Shown here: in pieces, positions 23,401 through 37,900 of the stretch
Position numbering within the stretch: the stretch's first letter is position 1
Layout of the letters: the number at the start of each line of letters is the position of its first letter
From: Welwitschia mirabilis
Lineage: Eukaryota > Gnetophyta > Gnetopsida > Welwitschiales
Length of the DNA stretch: 64,000 nt
Assembly (NCBI GenBank): GCA_051453625.1
Contig: JBOZIK010000001.1
Coordinates: 242,857,576 to 242,921,575, forward strand
Direction: 5' to 3'
Notes under the pieces: model-generated
Told to the model about the DNA's origin: nothing
The model's input: the letters and a program-made list of their open reading frames with translations, nothing else
The model's database searches: none
Made by a program: the position numbers and the translations under genes

Positions 23401-25864
23401 TATTATTGGGCTTTCATTATTGCACTATCTTTTTTATCTTGTTTTCTTTGTTTTTTTTGTTTATTATATTTTTAAGACATGTGCACATTAGAATTCAAGC
23501 TTAGGGAGAACTCAAGTGCAAGAAGAGTTGAGGGCTGAGGGAGAATTTAGGCTCAAGGGAGAATTCAAGCCTGATAAAGGATTTGGATGAGATGACAATC
23601 TTTTTGAGGCCCTGTTGGGTTTAGAAGATTAGGAAAGGGTTTGTGGTCATCGAGGCATGACTAATGATATCATATACATTGGGAACATGATAATTTGATC
23701 TTACAATTTGCCTCTCTTTGGAGGCATTCTGATATGCTACAAAGATGCATACAAAAAAAGAGAGAATTGAAGCTATTGATTTTATGTGATTATATGGATG
23801 CTGACAACATGCATTAAAGCTAGATAGGTATTTTCTATTGCTAATGCTATTCTAGACCAAGTGGCACACCTTGTTAAAGTAAAGCATGCATGGGATGTCT
23901 TGTTGCTGTTGACACACCGATAGATGAACTATGTTATGCTGCGATGCTAAGATGGTATTGATGCTAACACTGGTGCTAGATAACCTTGATGATGTGGTGC
24001 CCCTCTTTGCAGTGTGGCATGGAAATGGAATAATGACATAGGCACAAAGAAAGAGATGCTAATATGAAGTGTTCACTTGAGGTATGTAAAATGATAATGA
24101 TGCAATGCATTGAACTGATGCCTGTAGCTTGGAGGTGATATGGTATGCGAGGAAGAGACCTGTAATAAAAATATGGAAAGAAAAGGGAATTGCACAGAAG
24201 GGGGAGTTTAGAAGGATGGGAATGGTTAAAGAAAGTGGGATATTAAAAAAAGGGAGAGGGAGGAGAGGGAGGAGGGAGAATCATTAATAATAGCCTTGAA
24301 GATATTGGAATTGATAGGCTGAGGTAGAGGCATCCCGTCAAAGGATTTTAGGCAGAATGCCCCTTTGAAATATTTGGTATGAATAATATAAGGTCCAATC
24401 CAATTGGGGGCAAATTTTGATGTATGAAGTGATGGGTTTTGATGGAGGACAAGCATGTCAATGTCAAGGTTACATGATTGAATGTGTTTATTGAAGGTGG
24501 TGGAGATGTCAAATGGATAACAAGAGATATGAGAGGTGGTGTCTAGGCGATGGCATTAGAGAAGATTGAGTTCATGGAGGCAAGTTTTGGTATCAAGTTG
24601 GTTGGTAGTGGTGAGGGATTGTAGCGTCATGCGATAAGAAGGAATAGAAAGTTTGATGGGCAATACGGCTTCAACACTAAAGGTATTCACCAGTGGCAGT
24701 TTTTCGGTTCGTGTAGTATGTCCATAGGATATAATGTAGGTTTTTGTGCTAGGAATTTGGATTGGGCCTAGCCATCCTTTTGAGAGGAGTAATAATGGAC
24801 TTATTGCATGCTTTGGGTTAGCGGTTCGCTTGAGGGAAATAGGGGGTGGAGACTGAATGTTGAATACTGTATGGCTAGTAGAGTAGGGAAACTTCTTCTG
24901 ATCAGAACCAGGGGCCATTATCAGTACTGATTTCTTGAGGTGTGCTAAAATGGGAGTGGATGTGGGATAAAATAGAATTGGTGGTGACCTTGCCGAGGGT
25001 GGGGTGGAAGGGAATAGCTTTAACGTTAGAAGGAAGGTGGTGAGATGGTGTAGATGAGAATCATGAGATCAAGGCCCCAAACTTGAAAGGGCCAAGCAAT
25101 ATCGAAAAGAGAAAGGGAGGAAGGAGGGCGTGGATAAGGTAGCCATGGATTTGACGTTTGTGATAACGCTTCACATGACAGGCACAATCTGCATGTATTT
25201 GGCCCAAATGAACCTTGGCAAAGTTGTTTGGCCATAGCACAAGCAGTGGGGTGTTTGTTATATGCCATTGTGTAATACTTGAAGCACTTGTGAGGCTTTG
25301 TCCTTGTCCAGGAATCTAAGTAGCAGATCATCAAATGCCTTCTTGTATAAAACATTGTTGTGAATCTAACAATGGAGGCTACGATGACGTAAAGCATCTT
25401 ATTGAGATTGGGTGAAGTAATTGGGGTAATTGCTAGTGGTGAGGTATGTCTAGATGTCATGGTACCAAGGTAATTTGAAAGTAGTGGAAATTAGGTTTGG
25501 GCTAGTGGCTTCGTAAGCTGGTGAGGTGAAGGTACAATGTTAGAAAAATGCAGCAGAGCAAAAGCAAAATGCAAACATCAACACACTAGATTTTCATGGA
25601 AAACCCCCATGTGGGGAAAAATCATGGAAGCAATGTAGAGCTCTCTATTAGAATGAAAAGAGCAAGGACACAAGCTATCTTCAATAGCCAACCTTGCAAC
25701 TCTTGACTCCCACACACCTCATGGCATTCCATGCCTCTACTTTCTTTATATAGATTTTCTTTTANNNNNNNNNNNNNNNNNNNNNNNNNNNNNNNNNNNN
25801 NNNNNNNNNNNNNNNNNNNNNNNNNNNNNNNNNNNNNNNNNNNNNNNNNNNNNNNNNNNNNNNN

Positions 25865-25910
<46 letters not shown>

Positions 25911-28900
25911 TCAAGCCAAGGGGAGAATTCAGGCTCAAAGGAGGATTTCCATGAGGTAAAGGTGCTTCTGAGGTTTGGTCAGGTTTAAAGCATTGGGAAA
26001 GGACTTATGGTAGCTGAGACAGGACTTACAACACCAAATGTATTGGGGAACATGAAATTTTAATCTTAAAAGTAGAGTTTTACAAACTTAAATGGTTGCT
26101 TACTAAAATTAGCTCCTAAACAATGGATAGCTTTTGTTGATAAGTATATTGGTAGTGATTGTTGTCAAACAGGGTTCTATACAAGGCAACTCTTGCTGGT
26201 TTGTTTTGTTGATATTAATTGATTATCAATGTTACATATTAGCGAAGCCAAATCTAAAACTTTATACTATTGTAACTTATTTTGATGTTATAATCCCTTT
26301 CATGTCATACACCTGAGCTTTGTAATTAAGTCACCTTGGGTTGTTAGGGTGTTTTATTTTAGAGTATATGTAAGGGTATGTGCCAAAAATAAATTTAAGG
26401 TTTTTTTTGAGGTTGTATTGCTATTGATGTATACGCGTCATTAGGTTTACTATGGCAGAGGTGCGAGGAGAATAATTTGTCTCCATTGTAAGGGTTAAGG
26501 GCTATTGTTTTGGAATCTTAGTTTGTGGCATTGGTTTTGGCTTGTAATATCTATTCTTGGTTAACTAAATATCATTTCCTTCTATTGCTTTCTTGTAACT
26601 TTCGTTTTTCCCTCTTTGTAGATGTGTCACTACTTCTTTATTTATTTTATGTTGATTGGCCAATTGGCCTGATTAACTTTTCTTGTATTTTTTAAATAAT
26701 AGGGCTATGGTTCCACAAGTGTGCACAAAACCTTCATGAGTTAGAAACGGGACAGTCAATGGGTAGAACCATATGACTATAGAGGCAAGGGCACATGCTT
26801 CTTCTACCCCAAGTGATACTACTCATGCTAAGCACTTTTGAAGTGGCAATCCTCCTCCACTTTTGAGTTCCATAATTAGCTCATCCTCTTAGGAGTTGGG
26901 GTCTTAGTATTGATCCACTTATGTTTGGCTTATTGATTTGTTGCTTCCATGTTATGGTCATTGTATCTAGTAGACGATTAAGACTAGCATTTGTTTGAAG
27001 GAGGATGTTATCGGGAGAGCACACAAGATACTTGCACAATTTTGGTACTCATAAGGCTTGCCATTGTATGCCTTTGCAAGTCCCATGTTTTAGATCATTT
27101 GTTGTTATTGCTGAGTGTGGTCCATGTAACTTTAGAGCTCTCATGTACATAAAGATGTGAACATCCATGTCATAAGATTTAAGCATGATGTTAAAGAAAA
27201 TGATGACAAATTATAAGAGGGTTTAGAAGTAATCTGGTTGCAGCATTGATGCTATCCTATGCGTTTCTCATAGTGAGGAGGCTTGACCCTAGCAGACCTT
27301 TCTTGTGCAAAAATGCTCTTCACATGATAGTGAGCATGATTGTTCATTTGCATGCTTTAGTCCATGTTTGTCAGTGATGGATAGACAATTCATAAGAGTG
27401 ATGATCATGTTCTAGTGTGGATTTTGATCATGTCGTTTTGGAGAGTGGCATAGATTTGTCTCCATGTGCGATATAGTCAAATATTGGTGAAGTCAAATCT
27501 ATACTTTATGTCATTGTTAAGTCACTTTTAGCTATTAGGGCATTTTATTTTAAAGTATATGTAAGGGCATATGCCAAAAATAAATTGAGGGTTTTTGGCA
27601 TTTATGATAGTAATCATATAAACCTACTACTAGGTTCATTTTTGTTAGGCTATGCAGAGAAGAGTGATTGTTCTCCCTTATAAGGGCTATTGGTTGGGAA
27701 TCCTATCTTATGGTGGTGGTCTTGGCTTGTAATTTTTGTTTTTTGCATTGTTATTTCTTTGTTGATTCTCAATCGATTAGGAAGCCATTGTGATCTATTT
27801 TTTGCTACATGTTTTTTTATAACAGTTAGTATTAGAGGGTGGGATTGTGCCATTCCATGACAAGTTTTTTAGAAAGGTATATATAGTTCTAAAGTTCATA
27901 CCCTTCCATTTCATTAGGAACTACTATGCATAATGGAAGGGCATTTGTTTTGATAGATAAGTTTGGCAACCATTATTATGACCTATGGAAGATCAAGGTG
28001 GAGGACTTATTGTATGAACGAGATCTTGAATTACTTTATGTACAAACCAAGAAGAAAACCTGATTGTGCTACTATTGATGAATAGAATAGAATGGACTAG
28101 AAAACTTTGACAATTATTTGGCATTGTCTAGATGATTCCATTCTCACATGTATAGAATGAAACCTTTGCACATGGTTTGTGGTGAAGATCATTCATTTTA
28201 ATATATCACTTGAAATTGCTCATTAGGACTTCACCATGGTTTAACTTTTTTTTTAAGAAATTTTAGATACCTATAGATTGCCTCCTGGCCATTTGTGACG
28301 ATCTCCTTTGGAAATGGTGATCCTAGGCAATCTAACATGGCCCTTGACAAAATTCTATTTTCCCCATGTCTATGGGGCTAGATGAGGGCCCCTTGGTCAT
28401 TAAATTACAAGGGGAATGCTCTTATGCTGTTTAGTTTTAATACTACTCTTTAAATGACCAATTAAATTTTGTAATTACTTCTTTGAAACCATCCAAAGTC
28501 ATGCCTTGATAATTATTTTTACTCATAAGTTATTAGTATCTTCTTGCAAATACAAAATTTGCATGTAAAATCAAGCAATTTTAGTGTTTACCCTTTTAGG
28601 AATGATCATGCACACCTGACTATGCCCAAATTATCTTTGATGTTCCTAATGGAAAATAAAGGGTTTAAACCCATTTTTGTGACCAATGAATCTCTGACAA
28701 GTGTCTTAAACAATCTAGATTTCAATTTTATGTAAGTCTAACTATATGCACCATCTAACTCAAGAATTAGGATTGAATCTATAAGAGATGTGAGAGGGTG
28801 AACACAACATACTAAGAGAATTTAAAGTACAAACAGAACTTGAATGAATAGCACTATTGAATAATATTTCAATTTGAATCATAAATATGGTCAGTAATAA

Positions 28901-31900
28901 ACATTTCATATAAAGTAAACTTTAACTATGCATCTAGCTCTTGATAGATATCAATGGCCTAAAATAATTGATGAGGCTGATCCCATGTATATGAGAAAAG
29001 GCTAGGATTATGGTGGTAATGACAATATAAAATAAACTTTGCATGATTGAAAAGACATAAATCAAAACAAATAATGATACGTGAAAAATTCATGCAAACA
29101 CAATAAAAATCACACCCTCGCATGTGGTGGTTTGGGAAAGAGATGTGTTCCTCTTTCCTAGGCCATGGAAGGCTTCTAAAGGATCCAAATAAGTGTGACA
29201 TATGGTGAAAGTGATCTTTAGCAATGAATTACTTTATTGAAGCTATAGATATTTCCTTGAATGCTTCATAAGAAAGGGTTAAGCACAAAAGAAGAATGGC
29301 TGATTGCAAATTTTAACCCAAGAATTTTACTGACTGCCTTTCCAGAGTTTAGATCAGTAAGAGAGACAAATGGGCTCATCAAGAATGTAAGTAGCCTCCG
29401 AACCAGTAGAAAGACATTTCAGAATTGGAGTGAAATTAGCAAAGACGAAGAGGAAGATTGATAATTGATTAGCACACTTGTCTCAAAATGGTTCATTTTT
29501 ATTGACTGTGGATATTGTGTCTCTCACATGAAACTCAATTTGCTAAGTCACAATATTTGAATTGCAACTAAATGCTTGGTCATCTGATATCATTCTTGCA
29601 CATGCATAAGGTGAAACTAGATAAAATTGACAGTGTAAAGTCTAACATGAGACTCTAATGACATCTTAAACTAATTCATTTGACAACCATCTCCCCCTGT
29701 GATTGATGATGACCCTGTCTGAGTACCTTGAACCATTTGATTAGATTTTAAATTTAATTTTAAATTGATAGAAGCTGTGTCATACATAATGAGAAATTAC
29801 TTAGGTATTTAATATTAACATAACACTACCTTAAAAAATTTAAGCAAATATCATTTGTGAGTCATAGAACTTGATTAATGTAACAAAACCACTTCAATGA
29901 CATGAGAATTATGATGCAATTAAGAGGGCAAAAGTATTGCTTGTCAGTTGCATAATTTCATATGGCGATTCTTGCATGCGCTCCTCCTTATTACATGCAA
30001 TTTAATATCAATTTACTATCAATAGATGTGAGATATGCACATGATCTTGCTTTGCTACATTAAACATCAATCTTTGGAGTATAGTAACATCTCTTGTTCA
30101 TTCTTGGAAACCAGAAGATAGTTTATTGTTAAAAACCATATTTAATGAGATTCAAACATAGGCGAATCTTGAAAATAATAGATGGAATTTATTGTTGAAA
30201 ACCATATTTAATGAGATTCAAAAATAGGTGAATCTTAAAAATAATAGATGGAACTTAAGGGCCATACACAAAAGGAAGGAACCCACTTAGGTAGTTGTTG
30301 GACACCAACATGACCCCTTTGTACCCGACGGACCCCTCACCTTTTTTTTTATCCCCTTCTTCCCCTCTCTTTCTCCTTCTTCCTACCTCTCTTCCTTCCC
30401 TTTTCTTTTCTCTCTCTTTTTCTCTTTCATTTCCCCTTCCCTATTTCCCTTTTTCTCAACTTCACCTAAGGCATGGAATCTCATTCAATTCTATGCCTAC
30501 GGCATGGAAGTCAGGCAATTCCACACCCTAGGCATGGAATGTAGCTTAGCTCTCTAGGCCCTTCCTCCCCTTTTGTAGGGTGTAGACTTTTAACAACATC
30601 CAAGGATAAAATTCGGGCATAGAATCGAGGCCTCCCTTCCTCAACACCAATCATAGGGCTCCCAGCCTTAACTAGCTTACAGAAGGAAGAACAATCAGAT
30701 GAGGGCTTCTGAGAAATCAGGTCCCCAGTGTAGGTCTTCAACATCAGATGCTAGGCTAATTTATAGCTTCAAGACTTTAGAGTCCGCTTTTTGCATCCTC
30801 TTGCTTCTTCTCAACTCCCTTTCTTCTTCTTCCCCTCTTCCTCTCTTCCTTTCCTTCTCTCCCTCTATTTTTCCTCCTTCTTCTCCCTCTCTTCTCCTCT
30901 TCTTCTTCTCTTTCTCCTTCCTCTTACTCTTTCTTTCCTCTCTTGTTTTCCCTCTCCCTTCCTTCTCTTCCTACCTTCTCTCCCTTAGCTTCCATGCCCT
31001 AGGTGTGGAATCTACTCAACTCCATGCTTGAAGCTTGGAATCTAGACTAACTTCATGCCAAGGACGCAAAGCATTTCTTCAGAATCACCCCTTGACTGGT
31101 TCCTCTTGTGAAATCCAGCTCTCCATGCTCATCCCAGATTGCTTCTAATCCCTCTCATCTAGCTTCTTCCTTACAGAGCATGTTTGTTAGAAGTTCAACT
31201 ACTTCAGGTCTAGAAGGGTTCTACTTTTGCATCAAATCCTTAGAACATGCCAGAAGCAAGTAAGCTTGCCTGTCACATTACATCACGGGGTGAGGCTAGG
31301 CTGATGACCAAAGAGGTGGCTACTGTTTTGGTAGAATGACCCTCTCTGGCACCATCAGAGATCAGCCTAGACTTCCACAACACCAGTCTTCCAAAGTAAC
31401 ACTTCATCAAATCACTGCTAATTGGAGATATTCAAAGGGATTTTATTTGGATGTCACCATACTGCTCCCCTCCTTTTCCATCATGTTACTCCCTCTTCTT
31501 TGCTCCTAGCTCAAAGGGGCCATCTCGTCCCTTCTCTCTTGCTTCTCAATCCTCACACTTGGGGGACTCTCACTATGTTTTCTCCCTGTTCTCGAAATTC
31601 ACCTCCAGCCTTGTGATCACATGATAAACTAGCGGTTTCTTCCCCATCTATGTTTTTCCCCTATTCTGGATACCCATCTCAACCTTATGGACAATTCTAA
31701 GTCTAGATTAGCAATAGGATATCTTATCCATCAATGAAAGACACCAAAAGAACTAGTTGATTGCTTTCTTCTTCTCATGTGCGTCTCTCATTTTCTTCTA
31801 GTTTCATCCTTCTATTTTGTAGATGTAATATTGCTGCTCTCCTCTCCTTCTACGGGGAAAGAAGATTATATATGACCACCTTCTAATAGGGACAAGGGGA

Positions 31901-34900
31901 GAGAAAGCAATCTTTTGAGTACTTTCTACAACAAAGAGTTCATTCTTCTTTACATCCCAAGACTTACATTAGCACCTCAAAGAGAGTGGATAGAGGACCT
32001 AGTTTAATGCAACCTCTTTCCTGTGAGCATGAGTTTATATTATATATTGGTTGAAGAAGGCCACACTTGGCTGCACCTTGTCTTCCCTTTTAGAGCCTTC
32101 CCCTACCCTCTACCTTGGCCTTGGTGGAAGACCCACTTAGGAACCTCTAGTCCTATACCCAAGATCTATTCTGCCCCCTTTTTAAGATACTCTGGAACAA
32201 CCAGGAGGACACGCCCTTCCCTAGGAAGTCCTTCCTTCTCTCTAACCTTTCCTTTTTTGTTTTATTTCTTTGTGTTTTCCACTTTTTGTGAGGATTTTCT
32301 CTACTAGACACATCCCTTTGCTTTAACCCTATTCCTCGAAACTCTATACCTTGAGGGAAATCATATCAGGTATCAAATTTTTAGCTACCCTATAAAACAA
32401 GTCTAGGACCTCACCCTGGAAAGTAGATGTTGTTGTCCCTTTGAAGCCTAGGACAAGGACTTTGCATCAACAATAGTAATAAACTTCCAATTATGTCTCT
32501 ATACATTACTCTCCCATTTGAAAGAAAAAGTTTAGTATATGCTATCTTTGGTTAAAGCAATCCAGCCTATTACAAAATGTATTGAACAAGAAACCAATCT
32601 ATACAAAACAAGAAATATAAAAAGACACAAAAAGTGATATTATGATATACTCCTCATTTGATATCAATAACAATAGAGGGCATGAAGGGAGATAAGAAGG
32701 AGAAAGAAGAGAATAGACTTGAAGTAGCAAGCAAAGATTCACTTTCCTCATTAGAAGAGGATGAAGAGTCATAACCACATTCATGGGCATTTTCAGTGTA
32801 CATACCATAAGAAACAATAGCAACCTTCATATGCCTCCAGGTAGAGTCTAACCTATAGAAGTGATAGTGAAGCTTAGAAAGGTTAATGATAACATGAGTA
32901 AGCAAGTTGATATACCTTCAGACATGGAGGATTTTGAGGACTTACTGCAAGAAGCTTTGGATTTAGAGCTAGATGGAGCTGAATCAAAGAGGGCATGCCT
33001 CTGTGTGAGCATTGAATGATCAATAGGAGCTATAGGCTTTACAATGGATCCTTAAAAGGAAAGGAACATAAAAGTGATAGCAATGTTTACTAGTAAGAGC
33101 TGAATTGGGGGAGCTTGAGACTTGTGCTTGTCAAGATGAGATATCATATACTTAATGTTAGAAACATTAGTTAAAAGATTTTTTGAAATGTGAAAGAGGA
33201 GCTAAGCTCTATAATGTGAATACTAGAACAATGACTAGCAAGAGGTAAAGCATTATAAGTGAAGACTAAAAGTACATGGTAGTGAGGAAGCAGCTTGGTT
33301 GTCTGCAAGGAGGTCTTCCAATTAAGCTTGCTACCACATAGGTCCTTGTTAGCCTCTAGCTTCTCATTGAAAGAATATGAATGCGGCTAATATTCTTTGG
33401 AGTAATATCTTGGTAATAAATTAGCAACAAGAACAACCTTAGGAGTCACTTGAACTTGCTCTACAAAGACCATTATACAACTTCAATGTTCTTTCAATGG
33501 ATCTAAGATGAAGGCATGAATGGGCTTCACATGCTTTCTCTTGAGAGGTGGTCGTTAAGCAAATTGCCCTTCAAAACCCCTAATGGACTCCTTATTGATC
33601 TTTGTGAACATAAAAGGAGATGAACTCTTTGCAGCCATTTTGCTTGCTTTTGGCGATGACATACCTTTAGGCATAGCTCAAGCACTAGAGGAAGAAGACA
33701 AGGTAGAGATTTAGAAGAGAAAAGAGAATATGACAAAGTGGAAGAAGACAGAATGAGAGAATGAATGAGCACTGGGAAGGGAGGCATAGATACAATTTCA
33801 AGAACTACATGATAGGTACAAACATAAATGAAAAGTTTAAAAATAGGGAAGCTTTTAGAGGGAAGAGAGAAAATTTTAAAAAATTGAAACATTTGCATGT
33901 GTTTTTAAGGCTAACAACCAAAATCAATGGGACGTCCCGAACTTTATAGTTTTTCTTAATGACAAATGAGCATAATCAGTTATGAATGCATTACAATGTT
34001 CAAATGACCCCATCCAAATCATGTTGCAATGAGCAATATGTTTGTGGGCAATTAGATGATCTTGTTCAAATGATCCAATTAAATCCATTTGGAGTTATAT
34101 TGTAGAACCAATTTTATTGTCTTTTAATGTTATGTTTTCTTATTAACTGATACTTGTAATTAAAGGGAATAGGTTGAGAATGTTGTAAAAGGTGATTTTT
34201 AAATAAAGTTACCTTGGGGTTTAGCATAGTCTTTTAAAGGTGATGTGGGGGTTAATTGATACTTGTAATTAAAGGGCATGGGTTTGGACTGTTGTAGAAG
34301 ATTCTGCCCTTTGTCTATCTAATCCCCTTGTGAGGTTGTGTTNNNNNNNNNNNNNNNNNNNNNNNNNNNNNNNNNNNNNNNNNNNNNNNNNNNNNNNNNN
34401 NNNNNNNNNNNNNNNNNNNNNNNNNTTGGGCTTGTTTGTAAGATTGTTTTTCTAATAAGAGGTCTAGACTCTTTTCCTATAGATATTTCCCTTATTGTTT
34501 GAGAGTTTATTGTTTATTAAGTCCTAAAACCTAGGGCATGTGGAAGATTTTGATGGAGTACATTTTTGCAACAAAAAGGATGTAGAATAGTCTTAAAGAA
34601 AAGGAGAAGTTGAAGAGAGAATCAAGGCTAGACGATAGTGAGTGGAAAGCATTTCCATTAGACAATAAATGGAATGTGTTGAATGTGCAAGCTCCTTTTA
34701 TATTTGGCCTTGCCTTTGTAATGAAATCTTGAAGGCACATGCCAAGATAACTACAACATAGGAGTTGTGGTAGGAGTTGAAAGGACATATATGATATGCC
34801 ATCCTTTATTAACAAGTTCATGGTGCTTAGTGAGGCCTTTACCATAAAGATAAAAGGAACTTATGGAATTCTTTAACCATTTGGACAAGATGTAAAATTC

Positions 34901-37900
34901 TTAGATAGATGACTTGCATATTCAGGTTTTAGAGAAACCATGTATCACTGCTTTTTGATGCATCACTCCTATTTTAATTTTCTTACCCCATAGTTGGGGA
35001 AATGTGATGATGTCGATGCATACTTTTATTAGTAAGAAGAATCTTATCTGTGATAGTTTGATTTCCATGCTAGTAGATATAGAAAGAGAAATGCCATATG
35101 TTCCAATAGTGGAAAAGCGTTCAGAGAGGCCCTTGCAGCAGAAAGAGGACATTTCCTTTGGCAGAGGAAGGTGTGGAAGAAGTAAGAGTAGAGACAAGTC
35201 TTGTAGGTAGCACATGGTTTGCTTTTATCGTGAGAAAGGGTGCATTTGAAAGGATTGTTGTCAATGTCATCACAAGCAAAATCAGAAAGACAATGAAAAA
35301 GAGAGTACCTCCACCTTAGGACTCAAGTGTGTTGGAGAAATGTGTTTCAATGATGACTGATGGACCAAAGTACTCAACCTAGAGCTCCTAGTAAACAATC
35401 TCAACATGGAACGCCATCAGGAAAATATCTGTAGACTGAAAAAGAGCAATAGAACTAGGCAAACTGACAGGAACTGAACAGAACTAAGAATACGGAAGAA
35501 TCAACATAGCATGGGGACATCCGCCCTATAGAATCGAACGTCTAGCCCTATGTGTAGTCTGTTAATATGGGGATGTCTGCCCTATGAAATGGGGATGTCC
35601 GACTTTGTGTGCAGTCTATCAACATGGGGACATTCACCCTGTGCAACGAGGACGTCCGACCTTGTGTGCAGTTTAACAATAATGGGATGTTTTCCCTATA
35701 AAACTAGGACATCCATGACCCTTCTTGGATTTAATGGAAACATGGCATTAAAACTGGGACGTTTGGACTTTTAGAATAGGACATCCAACTAGGCGAACAT
35801 TGGATCAAAAAGCTAACCATTGTGAACATTGGTCTTAGGAAATCAAGGTGCAATTGGCTCAGATAATCTCTTGGCACACCATTCAACGTTAAGGGCACAA
35901 TGCACAAGTCATCGACACTATTTTTCTAGTGTGTCTATAAATATGTGTAGATCATTGTCAATAAGGAGATTTTTTGACAATTGAAAAATTGGTGATATAT
36001 TTTTGTTGTACTATACTAAATGTAATTTGTGCTTAAATCTATGATATCACTCTATTCTCTGTGCTATACTAAGTTTCTCTCTCAATCTAAAAGGGGTCAT
36101 ATCCTGTACATCAAGTTGATGTTCTGTGCATAAAGAAGGCACTCTCCCATCAGATATTTCTCTTGTACTTTTTGTGGAATGCTCATTGAGTTGAGCCTAT
36201 TGTAAGAAACTAGAAATTATCCTTGGTGAGAGAGGTGTTGTAATCAGTAATTGAGAATTAAGGGAACCAAGAGGCTGATAGCAGTTGCTGTTCCCTGAGA
36301 GTGGAATAGTCTATGTGCTGAACCACTATAAACTATTAGTTTGCTTTTTATTTTGATCTAAGCTCTTAAAAATTGCTTTCTTGCATTTATCCATACATTC
36401 ATCTATTTTAGTTAGTTATATATTTTGTTAATTGGATTTCTAAGCTTTTTAAAAAGTACCCTATTCACACCCCCTCTAGGGTGCATACGGTCATAACAAT
36501 TACTATTAGAGCTTGGTGCTCTAGCTTTGTACACTTTTCTATCTTTTTACAGGTACAAATATCATCGCATCCTCTAGCTATCTAAGCTATCTAGAAGGTC
36601 AAGCTGTATCCAACCCCCGCCCGCGGCCCCCACTTCCCCACACCCCCTTTGATGGAAACAATTATATTCATTGGAGTTCCAAAATGAGCATTATCGTAAC
36701 CTCTGTTAGCCCAGATATGAGGAAGATAGTTGAAAATAGTTTGAACCTACAAACGATGCCAAAAAGGATGGTAACATAATCTTGAAATCCAGAGACAATT
36801 GGAATCCGAATGATAAGAGAAAGGTTCAAATTAACACTCAAGCTATGAATGCCATTATATGTTTGTTATATACCAAAGAGTATGATCGACTAGTACAATG
36901 TATGATGACAAAGGACATCTAGGAGACTCTGAGGATAGCTCATGAAGCAATAAATGTTGTCAAGAACTCAAAGCTCCAGCTTCTGGCCACAAAATTTGAA
37001 AACTTCAGAATGGAGGAAATGGAATCAAACACAGATTATACCACTAAGATAAACAATATAATCAATATCATGTGGGGAGTTATACGAAAGAGTACTAGAA
37101 AATAGAGTATCCAAGAAAATTCTAAGGAGTTTGAGTATAAAATTTAGACAAAAAATCACTGTTATTGAAGAGAGTAAAGATACATACAAAATGAAAGTGC
37201 AAGAATTGAAAGGGTCTCTAATGGCATATGAAGCAACTATCCTTCCAGAAGATGAAATACCTAAAAGAATAAGCATTGCTCTAAAGGCGAGCGAANNNNN
37301 NNNNNNNNNNNNNNNNNNNNNNNNNNNNNNNNNNNNNNNNNNNNNNNNNNNNNNNNNNNNNNNNNNNNNNNNNNNNNNNNNNNNNNNNNNNNNNNNNNNN
37401 NNNNNNNNNNNNNNNNNNNNNNNNNNNNNNNNNNNNNNNNNNNNNNNNNNNNNNNNNNNNNNNNNNNNNNNNNNNNNNNNNNNNNNNNNNNNNNNNNNNN
37501 NNNNNNNNNNNNNNNNNNNNNNNNNNNNNNNNNNNNNNNNNNNNNNNNNNNNNNNNNNNNNNNNNNNNNNNNNNNNNNNNNNNNNNNNNNNNNNNNNNNN
37601 NNNNNNNNNNNNNNNNNNNNNNNNNNNNNNNNNNNNNNNNNNNNNNNNNNNNNNNNNNNNNNNNNNNNNNNNNNNNNNNNNNNNNNNNNNNNNNNNNNNN
37701 NNNNNNNNNNNNNNNNNNNNNNNNNNNNNNNNNNNNNNNNNNNNNNNNNNNNNNNNNNNNNNNNNNNNNNNNNNNNNNNNNNNNNNNNNNNNNNNNNNNN
37801 NNNNNNNNNNNNNNNNNNNNNNNNNNNNNNNNNNNNNNNNNNNNNNNNNNNNNNNNNNNNNNNNNNNNNNNNNNNNNNNNNNNNNNNNNNNNNNNNNNNN

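Noticed and set aside
25622-25988. Poly-glycine and poly-proline frames
   Set aside because: They are translations of the 43-C run beside the gap.
30295-31031. Leucine/serine/proline-rich frames that look like membrane or secreted proteins
   Set aside because: They arise from C/T-only low-complexity DNA; there is no domain, no splice context and no conservation cue.
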